Source of the DNA: Thermoanaerobacterales bacterium
GTDB lineage: Bacteria; Bacillota; Thermosediminibacteria; Thermosediminibacterales; Tepidanaerobacteraceae
Direction of reading: 5' to 3'
DNA: 64,000 nucleotides
Assembly: GCA_012840135.1 (NCBI GenBank)
Contig: DUMA01000005.1
Location: 62,001 to 126,000, forward strand
In this document: positions 26,201-35,104 of the stretch, piece by piece
Layout: every line of letters starts with the position of its first letter
Numbering within the stretch: the first letter of the stretch is position 1
Position numbers and translations under genes: made by a program
Notes under the pieces: model-generated
Database searches by the model: none
What the model was told of the DNA's origin: nothing
What the model saw: only the letters and a program-made list of their open reading frames with translations

Positions 26201-27085
26201 ATGTTTAAAATCGGCAGACCGGCAGTTTCTAAAAAGGATAGAGTGTTTGCAGCCCTGGAGGGCAAGGTCCTGGACAGACCCCCCTGCGGAGAGATTGCTT
26301 TTCCCGGTAAATCAAACGACAGTGCATTATTGGAACATTTTATTTATAGGCTGAACGCCGACCTTATTACATTTACCGTAGACCCTTACAACTCAGGCTT
26401 TTCTATAAGTTTTGAAAACCCATCGGATATAAAAAACCTTGCTAAAAATACAGATTGCTTTTTACTGGGAGGCATTCCCGGAGTTTTCTGGCAGGCTATC
26501 TCGGAAATGGGTCTTGAGACGGCGGCTAGAATGTCTAAAAAAAGTCCGCTGGAGTTTAGAAACTATATGAGAAGTTTAGGTAAAAGGCATCTTGAAATTG
26601 TTCTGGAACTTCTGGAAAAAGGTGCCGACGGCATTATGATATTTGATGACCTTGCAGGTTCAAAAGGACCTTTTTTTTCACCGGTATCTTATAGAGAATT
26701 GGTTTTTCCGGAGCTTTCGAAACTGGTATTTGAAATAAAATCCAGGGGGAAACCCGTATTTTTTCATTCTGACGGTCACATTACCGGATTTCTCCAGGAT
26801 TTGATAAGCATGGGGATTGATGCCATACATGGTTTTGAAGGGAAAACCCCGGATGAGATAAAAGACATAAAAGAGATAATGGCAGATAGAGCGGCATTCA
26901 TGGGCAATATAACACTTTCATATAACCAGGGGGAAGAAGAAGCGGTCTTTGACGCCATAAAAAAAATACAGCATATCTTCACGGGCGGTCGTTATATTTT
27001 TTCTTCCGATGGGAGCTGTTTTCCCGATACCATAAATAATTTGATCCAAATCTACTCTTATTTTCACTCATTTTGGGAGGAATAA
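26201..27085 (+). CDS. UroD-family methyltransferase lacking the zinc His-x-Cys motif
   Basis: 294 residues from the ATG at 26201, 10 bp after AGAGGGT; ATG 26174 and GTG 26195 are alternatives. UroD fold with FDDLAGSKGPFFSP and the strand FFHSDGHITGFLQDL. Where the two neighbouring paralogues have HICG this one has HSDG, so the usual zinc thiolate site is missing. HSDG-type members are frequent among substrate-side demethylases of such clusters, so this may be the substrate-specific methyltransferase (inference). It ends directly before the RACo gene. Confidence 0.8.
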   Translation: MFKIGRPAVSKKDRVFAALEGKVLDRPPCGEIAFPGKSNDSALLEHFIYRLNADLITFTVDPYNSGFSISFENPSDIKNLAKNTDCFLLGGIPGVFWQAISEMGLETAARMSKKSPLEFRNYMRSLGKRHLEIVLELLEKGADGIMIFDDLAGSKGPFFSPVSYRELVFPELSKLVFEIKSRGKPVFFHSDGHITGFLQDLISMGIDAIHGFEGKTPDEIKDIKEIMADRAAFMGNITLSYNQGEEEAVFDAIKKIQHIFTGGRYIFSSDGSCFPDTINNLIQIYSYFHSFWEE

Positions 27086-28963
27086 ATGAATAACAAAATA
27101 GAGATAACTCTGATTCCTGAAAACAGAAAAATTAATGCAAAAGCCGGAGAGAGTTTGATGAATGCCCTGAGAAAAGCGGGGATTCCGATGGAATTTCCAT
27201 GCGGTGGTTGTGGCACCTGCGGCAGGTGCAGGGTCAGGGTAAAAAAAGCCGGTCCTCCTAAACCTGAAGAACTGAAACTTCTTTCAAAAGGGGAACTGGA
27301 AAAAGGCATTCGTCTTGCCTGCCTGTATTTACTGGAAAACGATGTGGAAATAGAACCACTCTTTGAAAACAAAAAGAGTGTTGTGCTGGAAAAAAGTAAC
27401 ATCGGAGAGTTTACTATTGACCCATATATCATAAAAGTGCCTTTCGATCTACCGAGGAAATTAGAAGCCGGCATTTCTTTAGAAGAGCATGTCACGGAGA
27501 TCGTCGGGTATCCAATAGACCAGGAATATAGGCTAAAGATACTGAAGTTCCTGTCAAACCGTGGTTACATGGGTGAGTCATCTGAAAACAAAATTAAGAT
27601 ATCGAATTACACAGCCATTATAAGGGATGGAAAGATTGTCGGGATTGAAGAGGGAAATACCTCAGAACTTTTATATGGTATTGCAGTTGATATAGGAACC
27701 ACTACAGTAGTAGTTTCTCTTGTGAACCTGAAAAGCGGCCGGGAGGAGGCGGTAAAGTCCGAGCTGAATCCGCAAAAAAGCTACGGCCTGGATGTCCTGT
27801 CACGCATAAGCTTCGCCAGAGAAACCAAAGAACAACTGGATTTACTCCAGAAAAGCATTATCGGATGTATAAATAATCTCATACAAGAAGCTGCTGAATC
27901 AAGCGGTATTAATAAGGAATACATCTATGAGATATCCGTAGCTGCCAATACCACCATGATGCACCTTTTTCTGGGACTTAATCCCGAGTCGATAGGCTAT
28001 GCTCCATATAGCCCGGTTTTAAAAGGCGACATTGAAATAAACGCAGAGGACCTGGGACTTATGATCTCCCCTTTTGGGAAAGTATATTGTCTCCCATCCA
28101 TATCAGGATATGTAGGTGCCGACATCACCGCGGGTGTTCTTGCCACCGGCATGCATAAAAACAGTGAGAAGTCACTTCTGATGGATATAGGGACCAATGG
28201 GGAGCTGGTATTGTTTGATGGTAAAGAGCTTACTGCGTGTTCATCACCAGCCGGCCCGGCCCTGGAAGGTGTGAATATCGGCTGCGGCATGCGGGCGGCG
28301 GAAGGAGCCATAGAGCAAGTCCGGATAACCGATGAAGTAAAAATAAAGACCATTGGTAACATTGAACCTTTCGGCCTCTGCGGGAGTGGAATCATTGATT
28401 TGGTATCCGAACTTATAAAAGCAGGTATCGTAGATGTTTCAGGCAAAATAAATCCTGCCGCTGCGAAACTGCTGCCTGAAAGCGTGGCTGTCCGTATCGT
28501 TGAATATGATGGAAAGCCGGCCTTTATGGTAACACAACCCAGGGAAGATATACCGGCCATTTATTTAACTTCCCGGGATATACGCCAGGTCCAGCTGGCC
28601 AAAGGCGCTCTGTGGGCAGGAATAACCGCACTTTTAGAACAAAAGGGGTTAAAACCCGGGGATTTGGGAAAGGTGTATGTGGCAGGAGCCTTCGGTGCCC
28701 ATCTTCGACCGGAAAGCCTGATAGGTATCGGAATGGCGGCCATGGAGTGGAAAGATAAGATAATTTTTGTTGGCAACACCTCAAAGGCCGGTGCAGCGAT
28801 GTGCTTGCTTTCTAAAAAGATAAGGGAAGAAATGAAGGAGCTTACCGATAAAGTAAAATATGTAGAACTTTCCATGCTGCCTGATTTTGACAGGGTGTTT
28901 ACCCGAAGCTTGAAATTTCCGAAGGGGGATATGTGTCATGGTCGGCAGACAGAGGATAATTGA
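27086..28963 (+). CDS. RACo-type reductive activator of corrinoid proteins
   Basis: 625 residues. An N-terminal plant-type [2Fe-2S] ferredoxin (CGGCGTCGRCRV near residue 38, fourth Cys near 80), a linker, and a large ASKHA-type ATPase domain (VDIGTTTVVVSLV near 210, MDIGTNGELVLF near 365, CSSPAGPALEG, GSGIIDLVSEL, VAGAFGAHL). These proteins use ATP to drive electrons into inactive Co(II) and restore Co(I). Its position amid three methyltransferases and a corrinoid protein supports this. It overlaps the next gene by 26 bp. Confidence 0.93.
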   Translation: MNNKIEITLIPENRKINAKAGESLMNALRKAGIPMEFPCGGCGTCGRCRVRVKKAGPPKPEELKLLSKGELEKGIRLACLYLLENDVEIEPLFENKKSVVLEKSNIGEFTIDPYIIKVPFDLPRKLEAGISLEEHVTEIVGYPIDQEYRLKILKFLSNRGYMGESSENKIKISNYTAIIRDGKIVGIEEGNTSELLYGIAVDIGTTTVVVSLVNLKSGREEAVKSELNPQKSYGLDVLSRISFARETKEQLDLLQKSIIGCINNLIQEAAESSGINKEYIYEISVAANTTMMHLFLGLNPESIGYAPYSPVLKGDIEINAEDLGLMISPFGKVYCLPSISGYVGADITAGVLATGMHKNSEKSLLMDIGTNGELVLFDGKELTACSSPAGPALEGVNIGCGMRAAEGAIEQVRITDEVKIKTIGNIEPFGLCGSGIIDLVSELIKAGIVDVSGKINPAAAKLLPESVAVRIVEYDGKPAFMVTQPREDIPAIYLTSRDIRQVQLAKGALWAGITALLEQKGLKPGDLGKVYVAGAFGAHLRPESLIGIGMAAMEWKDKIIFVGNTSKAGAAMCLLSKKIREEMKELTDKVKYVELSMLPDFDRVFTRSLKFPKGDMCHGRQTEDN

Positions 28964-29963
28964 CATGTTCCTTGGTAAAAATACAGCCGCCGCTTCGGCT
29001 TTTGCTACCGAGTTCTGGGCTTTAAACCGGAGGGGGTATACCATAAAGGAATTTCTGGATAATCCTTTTAAACTTGCTCCTGTGGTTATAGAAGAGGCTC
29101 TGAATATTGACTCGGATATATTTTTCCTGCTGGCGGGCCTTACATCGGTACCTGTCATGGCTTTGGGAGGCGAACTGAAATTTCCCGAAAAGGGTGCGCC
29201 TTTTATGGAAAATCCGCTCATTAGGGATAAATCGGATTTATTTAAACTTGATATAAATAAGATAAAATCCGATAGGAATGTAAATTCTCTACGGCAGATA
29301 GCAGATTTCATAAATGAAAAGGTAAAAGAAAAAATGATCCTTGCGGTCAACTGCCGTGCACCTTTCACCCAGGCTGCACAAATGGTGGGCCCGGATACAT
29401 TTATGAGAATGCTGAGGAAAGATGAGAATTTTGCAGATGAAGTTTTAAGATTTTCCACCGAGATTTTCCTGGAATATGTTACTCTCTTTATAGAAAGCGG
29501 GATAGAAATGATATATATATCCGACCCTTCGGCGTCGGGGGATTTGATATCAAAGAGGCATTTTGAAAAGTTTGCCTTTCCTTATCTTGATAAGATAAAC
29601 CGATATATAAAAAGCAAAGGGGCTAAAACCTTTTTTCATATCTGTGGTGATACAGGAGACCGCCTGGATTTGATAAGGGAAATCGGACCGGATATTATGT
29701 CTGTAGACCACAAAGTAGATATTGGCGAAGCGAAAAGACTATTGGAAGATAAAGTGATCCTGGCGGGAAACATAGACCCTTCATCGGTGATGGAATACGG
29801 GAGCGTTGCCGATGTAGCCAGGGCAGCCAAGGAGTGCATTAAAAAAGCAGGGCATGGAAGGTTCATACTGATGCCGGGATGCGAAATTTCTGGAGAAACG
29901 CCGCTAGAAAATATAAAGGAGATGCTTAAAATTGGACATTCATCAAAGTTAAATAAAGATTGA
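28938..29963 (+). CDS. UroD-fold corrinoid methyltransferase (third copy)
   Basis: 341 residues with the UroD fold. It keeps the zinc motif HICGDTGDRLDL near residue 235 and a later Cys in MPGCEISGETP near 315, as in the first copy. The region SDPSASGDLISKRHF resembles MtaA-type active sites. Last gene of the cluster. The upstream overlap suggests coupled translation with the activator. Confidence 0.83.
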   Translation: MVGRQRIIDMFLGKNTAAASAFATEFWALNRRGYTIKEFLDNPFKLAPVVIEEALNIDSDIFFLLAGLTSVPVMALGGELKFPEKGAPFMENPLIRDKSDLFKLDINKIKSDRNVNSLRQIADFINEKVKEKMILAVNCRAPFTQAAQMVGPDTFMRMLRKDENFADEVLRFSTEIFLEYVTLFIESGIEMIYISDPSASGDLISKRHFEKFAFPYLDKINRYIKSKGAKTFFHICGDTGDRLDLIREIGPDIMSVDHKVDIGEAKRLLEDKVILAGNIDPSSVMEYGSVADVARAAKECIKKAGHGRFILMPGCEISGETPLENIKEMLKIGHSSKLNKD

Positions 29964-30031
29964 TCGGGATGAAACTTTTCCATCGGGAAATTTTATTTCT
30001 GCTTGTGACGATTTGAGGTATGAATATTCCG

Positions 30032-30071
30032 GTGTAAAAAGTCGATTTTGAGTGCCTTAGAGTTTTTACAC
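30032..30071. promoter_or_regulatory. Inverted repeat upstream of cysK
   Basis: GTGTAAAAA (30032-30040) and TTTTTACAC (30063-30071) form a perfect 9-bp inverted repeat with a 22-bp spacer, 27 bp before the cysK start. It could be an operator for a cysteine-responsive repressor or an mRNA hairpin. No promoter hexamers stand out. Confidence 0.4.
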
Positions 30072-30097
30072 TAATCAATTATTGGAGGGAAATTGAA

Positions 30098-31024
30098 ATG
30101 AGTAAAGTTGTGAACGACATAAGAGAACTTATAGGTCAAACACCAATACTGAAAATCAATAATTTTTCACTGCCTAAAGGAGTAAATATCTATGCAAAGC
30201 TGGAATATTTCAACCCCGGTGGCAGTGTAAAAGATAGGATTGGAAACTTCATGCTGGAAGCAGCCGAAAAGCAAGGATTAATCAAAAAAGGGGGAACAGT
30301 TATAGAGCCCACGGCAGGCAACACGGGTATCGGCATTGCTCTGGCCGCATTAAACAGGGGATACAGGGTCATTTTCGTAATACCGGAGAAGTTTTCCGTA
30401 GAAAAGCAGGAACTCATGAAAGCTTTGGGGGCTGAAATCATTCATACTCCCACCGATAAGGGCATGGAAGGAGCCATTGAGAAAGCGAAGGACCTGGCTG
30501 AAAACATCGAGGGCTCTTTTATACCAAATCAATTCGAAAACATGGCAAACCCTATGGCCCATTATAAAACTACCGGCCCGGAAATATATAAGCAGCTCGA
30601 CGGTAAGATAGATTATTTTGTAGCAGGAGTGGGGAGCGGCGGTACCTTTACAGGAACTGCAAGGTTTTTAAAAGAAAAAGACCCCAGGATAAAGGCGGTG
30701 GCTGTGGAACCGGTGGGTTCCATTCTTGGAGGAGGGCCCAAAGGGCCCCATAAAACCGAAGGCATCGGCGTGGATTTTATTCCCAAAACTCTGGATGTTA
30801 AACTCATTGATAAGGTAGTAACTGTTTCTGATGAGGATGCTTTTAATATGGTAAAAGAGCTGGCAAAAAAAGAAGGGGTGCTGGTAGGTAGTTCTTCAGG
30901 TGCCGCTTTTTATGCGACCTTACAGATTGCCGGGGAGCTTACCTCACCGGCAAACATAGTAACCATCTTTCCTGATGGTAGTGAGCGGTATTTGAGCAAA
31001 AAGATTTACCAGGGAGGAATATAA
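30098..31024 (+). CDS. cysK: PLP-dependent cysteine synthase family protein
   Basis: 308 residues. O-acetylserine sulfhydrylase / cystathionine beta-synthase fold. PLP lysine in NPGGSVKDRIGNFM near residue 45, substrate loop PTAGNTGIGIAL near 69, phosphate-binding GVGSGGTFTG near 178, and GSSSGAAF near 267. With the cystathionine lyase immediately downstream (1-bp gap) this looks like an mccA/mccB-type pair that can convert homocysteine to cysteine; a plain cysteine synthase role is equally allowed by sequence. Confidence 0.9.
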   Translation: MSKVVNDIRELIGQTPILKINNFSLPKGVNIYAKLEYFNPGGSVKDRIGNFMLEAAEKQGLIKKGGTVIEPTAGNTGIGIALAALNRGYRVIFVIPEKFSVEKQELMKALGAEIIHTPTDKGMEGAIEKAKDLAENIEGSFIPNQFENMANPMAHYKTTGPEIYKQLDGKIDYFVAGVGSGGTFTGTARFLKEKDPRIKAVAVEPVGSILGGGPKGPHKTEGIGVDFIPKTLDVKLIDKVVTVSDEDAFNMVKELAKKEGVLVGSSSGAAFYATLQIAGELTSPANIVTIFPDGSERYLSKKIYQGGI

Positions 31025-31025
31025 A

Positions 31026-32162
31026 TTGAGAGAAGATACCAAAGTTCTTCATACGGGCTTTGAAATAGATGACAGGACGGGAGCGGTAAGTTATCCTATA
31101 TATCAGGTTTCCACTTACAGACAAAAAGGGCCGGGAGAGCACTTGGGTTATGAGTATTCCCGTACTGGAAATCCTACAAGGGAAACCTTGGAAAATGTAA
31201 TCGCAAGCCTGGAGGAAGGCAGAAATGGTTTTGCCTTTGCTTCCGGGATGGCAGCTATCACGGCGGTTTTCATGCTTTTTGCAAAAGGGGATAACATCAT
31301 AGTTTCCGATGATGTCTATGGCGGGACTTATAGAGTTTTAAGCAAAATCTTCGATAATCTAGGGATAGAAGCAACTTATGTAAACACTAGCGAATTACAT
31401 CAGGTGGAAAGGGCTATCAAAAAAAACACTCGGGCGATATATATAGAAACCCCCACAAACCCATTGTTAAAAATAACCGACATTAATGAAGTTTCAAGGC
31501 TTGCAAAAAAGTTTAATCTTAAAGTTATCGTAGACAACACCTTTATGACCCCTTACTGGCAAAAGCCTTTAGCCCTTGGGGCGGATATTGTCATTCACAG
31601 CGCCACCAAGTATCTTGGCGGACACAGTGACGTAGTAGCAGGACTGGTGGTAGTAAAGGAAAAAGAACTGGCAGAAAAGCTTCATTTTATACAAAACTCT
31701 ACCGGGGGGATCCTTGGCCCCTTTGACTCATGGCTTTTGATGAGGGGTATAAAGACTCTGGGAGTGCGCATGGAGCGCCATGAACAAAATGCCAGGGAAC
31801 TTTCGTCATGGCTTGTTACATTACCGGATGTAAAAAAGGTATACTACCCTGGACTTTCGGGTCACCAGGGCCATGAAATCCAGAAAAAGCAAGCCGGAGG
31901 ATTTGGGGGCATGATATCCTTCGAGCTTCAAACTCCAGAACTGGCGGATAAACTTCTAAGGAATGTAAAAGTCATTACTCTTGCCGAAAGTTTAGGAGCG
32001 GTTGAAAGCCTCATAGGCCTTCCGGCTAAAATGACCCATGCCTCTATTCCCGAAGGAGAACGAAAGGCCAGAGGTATCAGCGACAGCCTGGTGCGCCTTT
32101 CGGTAGGTATAGAAAATGTAGAAGACCTGAAGGAAGATATCCTTTCCGCTTTGGGTTTATAA
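31026..32162 (+). CDS. mccB: Cystathionine gamma-lyase / gamma-synthase family PLP enzyme
   Basis: 378 residues. Trans-sulfuration enzyme family: YEYSRTGNPTRETLE near residue 39, YGGTYR, the PLP lysine motif HSATKYLGGHSDVVAG near 195, and the C-terminal RLSVGIENVEDLKED. The start is TTG, 7 bp after GGGAGG. It probably acts with the gene before it in reverse trans-sulfuration (cysteine from cystathionine). A terminator lies 147 bp after the stop. Confidence 0.9.
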   Translation: MREDTKVLHTGFEIDDRTGAVSYPIYQVSTYRQKGPGEHLGYEYSRTGNPTRETLENVIASLEEGRNGFAFASGMAAITAVFMLFAKGDNIIVSDDVYGGTYRVLSKIFDNLGIEATYVNTSELHQVERAIKKNTRAIYIETPTNPLLKITDINEVSRLAKKFNLKVIVDNTFMTPYWQKPLALGADIVIHSATKYLGGHSDVVAGLVVVKEKELAEKLHFIQNSTGGILGPFDSWLLMRGIKTLGVRMERHEQNARELSSWLVTLPDVKKVYYPGLSGHQGHEIQKKQAGGFGGMISFELQTPELADKLLRNVKVITLAESLGAVESLIGLPAKMTHASIPEGERKARGISDSLVRLSVGIENVEDLKEDILSALGL

Positions 32163-32308
32163 TGCCATTCGATTTCACAAGGACAATGGGAAGCCGGTCA
32201 GGCTCTAGGCATGTCACGTTTTAATTCGCAGATTTATCTAATACTATGGTACTGCCTTAATTGTAATATATTAAAAAAGTCAAGCATATTTAACATTATA
32301 TTTATAAT

Positions 32309-32333
32309 GGTGCTTGAATATAGCACCTTTTTT
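32309..32333 (+). terminator. Intrinsic terminator of the cysK-mccB operon
   Basis: GGTGCT/AGCACC stem with a 7-nt loop, followed by six T. A 6-bp stem is modest. Confidence 0.6.
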
Positions 32334-32343
32334 ATAGTATAAT
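32314..32343 (+). promoter_or_regulatory. Promoter of vapBC
   Basis: TTGAAT, 18-bp spacer, TATAAT, 22 bp before vapB. It overlaps the preceding terminator hairpin. Confidence 0.55.
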
Positions 32344-32365
32344 ATATGTCAAGAGGTGATGTCAT

Positions 32366-32572
32366 ATGAAGACGACATTATATGTCAACAGGAAGCTGTT
32401 AGAGGAAGCCATGCGGTTGCTGGGCACCAGCAAGATGACTGAGGCAGTAAATAAAGCTCTGGAAGATTTTATTCGTCGGAGCAAACTTGAGAGGCTGGCC
32501 AACCGTATAGGCAATACCGACCTAGCTTTAAACCAGTCTGAACTGGAGGAAATGCGGAAAGATGAGTTTTAA
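32366..32572 (+). CDS. vapB: VapB-type antitoxin
   Basis: 68 residues, start after AGAGGTGATG. Short DNA-binding antitoxin: an N-terminal beta strand (MKTTLYVNRKLLEEAMRLL) typical of ribbon-helix-helix antitoxins, a helix with KMTEAVNKALEDFIRR, and a charged C-terminus that would wrap the toxin. It overlaps vapC by 11 bp, the usual arrangement. Confidence 0.8.
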   Translation: MKTTLYVNRKLLEEAMRLLGTSKMTEAVNKALEDFIRRSKLERLANRIGNTDLALNQSELEEMRKDEF

Positions 32573-32990
32573 GTATCTGGTTGACACTTCCATATGGATC
32601 GAAGTTTTAAAAAAAGATGGTGATTCAAAAGTACAGGAATGGATGAAAATGGCATTGTTAGAGGAAAAAGTTGTAATTACTCCTGTTATAAAAGCCGAGA
32701 TATTATCCGGTGCAATAAATGAAAAACAATTTACTCAGCTTAAAGAAGAACTTGACTCATTGATTGTTCTAGATAAGGAATCCGCTGTATGGGATAAAAC
32801 CGCATTTCTAAATTTTACTCTACACCGGAAGGGGATAAATATACCACTGACCGATGTCCTGATTGCAACATGGGCTTTAATATACGATTGCATTTTAGTC
32901 CATCAGGATAAGCATTATGAAATGATAAAAGATGTTGAAAAGAGTTTAAAAACACTTTGCTTTGGTTATAATGCATCGCCGGTTATTTAA
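32562..32990 (+). CDS. vapC: VapC-type PIN-domain ribonuclease toxin
   Basis: 142 residues of the PIN fold. Acidic residues expected for the metal site are visible: Asp in LVDTSIWIEVL (residue 8), Glu in KAEILSG, Asp in LTDVLIATWA and Asp in HQDKHYEMI. VapC toxins cleave specific RNAs, often tRNA or rRNA, when the antitoxin is degraded. The gene ends a few bases before a truncated Fe-S gene, so the toxin pair may have been inserted there. Confidence 0.88.
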   Translation: MSFKYLVDTSIWIEVLKKDGDSKVQEWMKMALLEEKVVITPVIKAEILSGAINEKQFTQLKEELDSLIVLDKESAVWDKTAFLNFTLHRKGINIPLTDVLIATWALIYDCILVHQDKHYEMIKDVEKSLKTLCFGYNASPVI

Positions 32991-32995
32991 ATAAA

Positions 32996-33370
32996 TTGGG
33001 GCATAAGGCCTTTTTCTTTCCAAGGGATGGATATGGTGATATTGCGGTGCTTGTTGACAAACCTATAGCTGCTTTTTCACACGTTCTGGCAGGCAAATAT
33101 GCCGGACTTGGCACCATAGGATATAACCATACTTTGCTGACAAAAGAATTTGGCCCAAGAGTTAGACTGGTTTCTGTATTGACAGATGCTATCATACCTC
33201 CGGATGAAGTGCTCAAAAACGAACTTTGCATAAAATGCGAAATGTGTAAAAAATGTTGCCCTACTCAGGCTTTTACTACAACCGAAAATATAATCGCAGA
33301 AATGGATAAGAAAAAATGCGCCGAATATCATTATCGATTAAAAAAAGCTTTTTGCTATCCCTGCGGGTAG
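32996..33370 (+). pseudogene. Fragment of a 4Fe-4S protein (epoxyqueuosine-reductase-like)
   Basis: 125 residues without a proper start or end. LVDKPIAAFSHVLAGKYAGLGTIG and the cluster motif CIKCEMCKKCCP resemble the middle of QueG-like or related corrinoid/Fe-S proteins of about 300 residues. It stops right after FCYPCG, where family members go on with a second cluster. No ribosome binding site is present. Both ends are missing, so I read it as a remnant next to the vapBC insertion. Confidence 0.7.
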
Positions 33371-33437
33371 GCAGGTAGCATTGATTTCCCTCTCCCCTGC
33401 AAAATAACTCCGGTAATATGAAATAAATTTCCCAAAA

Positions 33438-34055
33438 TCATGGAGTTCCCACAATCAGCTTCACTATTTTTCCCCGCAGGTCTTCGACTTTCTGAAGCTG
33501 TATTCCTGCGGATATTACATTCTGGACGGTGCGCCGGTTGATGTTTGAACCTATTAGATGTAGTGATATAGGGTTTAAAACATCCATGAGCCAACCAATG
33601 ACGGGAGATTCACTGCGGACGTGTTCCAGAAGTATGATTTTTCCGTCCGGCTTGCAGACCCGTTTAACTTCCGCCAGACCCTTGACCGGGTCGGGGACTG
33701 AACAGAACACACATGTTGCCACGACAGTATCAAAAGTATTGTCGGGAAAATCCATAGCCTGGGCATCCATTTCAAGTAGTTTTATAGGTGCCCTGGCTAG
33801 ATGGAGTTTTTTCCTGGCCCTGGCGAGCATACCGGGGCTGAAGTCAATGGCAGTCACTTCACATCCCGGAGGATAATAAGGAAAGTTATTTCCAGTCCCC
33901 ACTCCCACTTCGAGTACTTTTCCCGAAGCCCGGGAAAGAGCTTTTTTGCGCAATTCGGGAGATATCATGCGGTCCATCCAGTCATAAAATATCGAGGTGC
34001 GGTCGTACCTGCGACGGATAACTTCGGTCATATCTGATTTTGCTCTATTTTCCAT
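33438..34055 (-). CDS. Class I SAM-dependent methyltransferase
   Basis: 205 residues. Motif I EVGVGTGNNFPYYP near residue 49, the acidic strand AIDFSPGML, motif II-like DAQAMDFPDNTFDTVVATCVFCSV and motif post-III PDGKIILLEHV. The fold resembles the UbiE/phospholipid N-methyltransferase group; the substrate cannot be told. It is a single minus-strand gene with AAGAGGTAAG-like sequence before the start. It lies between the fragment at 33 kb and the copper-regulated operon on the other strand. Confidence 0.88.
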   Translation of the reverse strand: MENRAKSDMTEVIRRRYDRTSIFYDWMDRMISPELRKKALSRASGKVLEVGVGTGNNFPYYPPGCEVTAIDFSPGMLARARKKLHLARAPIKLLEMDAQAMDFPDNTFDTVVATCVFCSVPDPVKGLAEVKRVCKPDGKIILLEHVRSESPVIGWLMDVLNPISLHLIGSNINRRTVQNVISAGIQLQKVEDLRGKIVKLIVGTP

Positions 34056-34212
34056 CTTGCCTCTTACCTTTCTCTCAGGTCTTTTTTTAGAACAGTGTAT
34101 CTGACATTAAGAATAGCTATAGATTTCACTTCTATTATAGTATTTCTTATAAAAGATTAAATATCCTGCTCGTGATGTCTGTGATATTTTTGTGAAATAT
34201 ATTCGAGATTAG

Positions 34213-34265
34213 TTGACTAAAAACATAGGAATAGTATAAAATAAAAATATACCCCATTAGGGTAT
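34213..34265 (+). promoter_or_regulatory. Promoter with CsoR-type operator 1
   Basis: TTGACT (34213), 16-bp spacer, TATAAA (34235), then the palindrome ATACCCCATTAGGGTAT at 34249-34265. This matches the TACCC-N4-GGGTA pattern bound by copper-sensing CsoR repressors. It sits between the -10 and the gene at 34288. Confidence 0.75.
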
Positions 34266-34287
34266 AAAAATCTAAAGGAGGGTAAAA

Positions 34288-34563
34288 ATGGATAAGAAAC
34301 ACGGTGGTTTATTTCATGGGTTATTGATGATGCTGTGTTGTTTGCTTCCTCTGGTTTTGATTTACGCTTTTTCCAGGTTCGGCGCCAGGAGTGTCTTATC
34401 ATACGGTTTTCTATTGCTCTGTCCGCTGATGCACATCTTTATGATGAAGGGTATGTTTGGTGGGCACGATAAGGAAAGCTGTCATGGAGATAAAAATTTC
34501 GAAAGTGAAAAGAAGTTAAGCGATGAACCGCAAAAAATAGAAAGGTTGAAGGGAAATGCGTAA
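34288..34563 (+). CDS. DUF2933-like small membrane protein, copper-regulated
   Basis: 91 residues. Two membrane segments (residues about 9-27 and 36-52), with Cys and Met residues around them: MMLCCLLPLV, CPLMHIFMMKGMFGG, and a His/Cys pair HDKESCHGDK before an acidic-basic tail. It resembles the DUF2933 family often found beside copper genes. GGAGGG precedes the ATG. First gene after CsoR operator 1; it overlaps the next gene by 8 bp. Confidence 0.65.
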   Translation: MDKKHGGLFHGLLMMLCCLLPLVLIYAFSRFGARSVLSYGFLLLCPLMHIFMMKGMFGGHDKESCHGDKNFESEKKLSDEPQKIERLKGNA

Positions 34564-35095
34564 GATCATAACATGGGTTGTGGCAATTGCATTTGCAGCA
34601 ACAGCTTTGATTTTCTTTTATTTTCAGCAGAGCAACTCTAAAAGCAAAGCGAACACAGGAGAAGGAAACCGTATAGAACAATCCACTGTAGTAGATCCTG
34701 AAAAGCTTTTAGACGGAATAGATGAAAGCAAATTATTTGCCGTCACCAGACGCACCGAAGGCGGAGCCGTAACTGTGGATGCAGCCTTTTTGAATATATT
34801 GAAACCCGAGGAAAAAGATTTGATTTTTTATGTAACCTTAAACACCCATACTGTTGATCTTTCTTCGTATGATATAGCTAAAATTGCGGTTTTATCCAAT
34901 GAGTCGAAAACCGTAAACGAGGGATTTACATGGCAGGCCATCAGTGATGACGGACACCATCGCAGTGGAATATTAACGATAAAAAATGACGGTCTCTTTA
35001 ACAACAATACAGGGTTTTTAGAGCTAAATCTCCGGACCATAGGTGCGGTTCCGGACAGGAAATTCAAATGGGATAAGAGCGATTGGAAAAAATAG
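34556..35095 (+). CDS. Membrane-anchored exported protein of unknown function
   Basis: 179 residues. An N-terminal membrane anchor or signal (ITWVVAIAFAATALIFFYF, no lipobox) is followed by a soluble outer domain of about 150 residues with alternating beta-strand patterns (DLIFYVTLNTHTVDL, GFTWQAISDDGHHRSG). I do not recognise the family. It is translationally coupled to the DUF2933-like gene and lies 9 bp before ccdA, so a role with copper or thiol-redox handling outside the membrane is plausible. Confidence 0.6.
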   Translation: MRKIITWVVAIAFAATALIFFYFQQSNSKSKANTGEGNRIEQSTVVDPEKLLDGIDESKLFAVTRRTEGGAVTVDAAFLNILKPEEKDLIFYVTLNTHTVDLSSYDIAKIAVLSNESKTVNEGFTWQAISDDGHHRSGILTIKNDGLFNNNTGFLELNLRTIGAVPDRKFKWDKSDWKK

Positions 35096-35104
35096 AGGTG
35101 CATT

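Noticed and set aside
32996-33370. Intact epoxyqueuosine reductase
   Set aside because: The N-terminal half and second cluster are absent, and no start signal exists.
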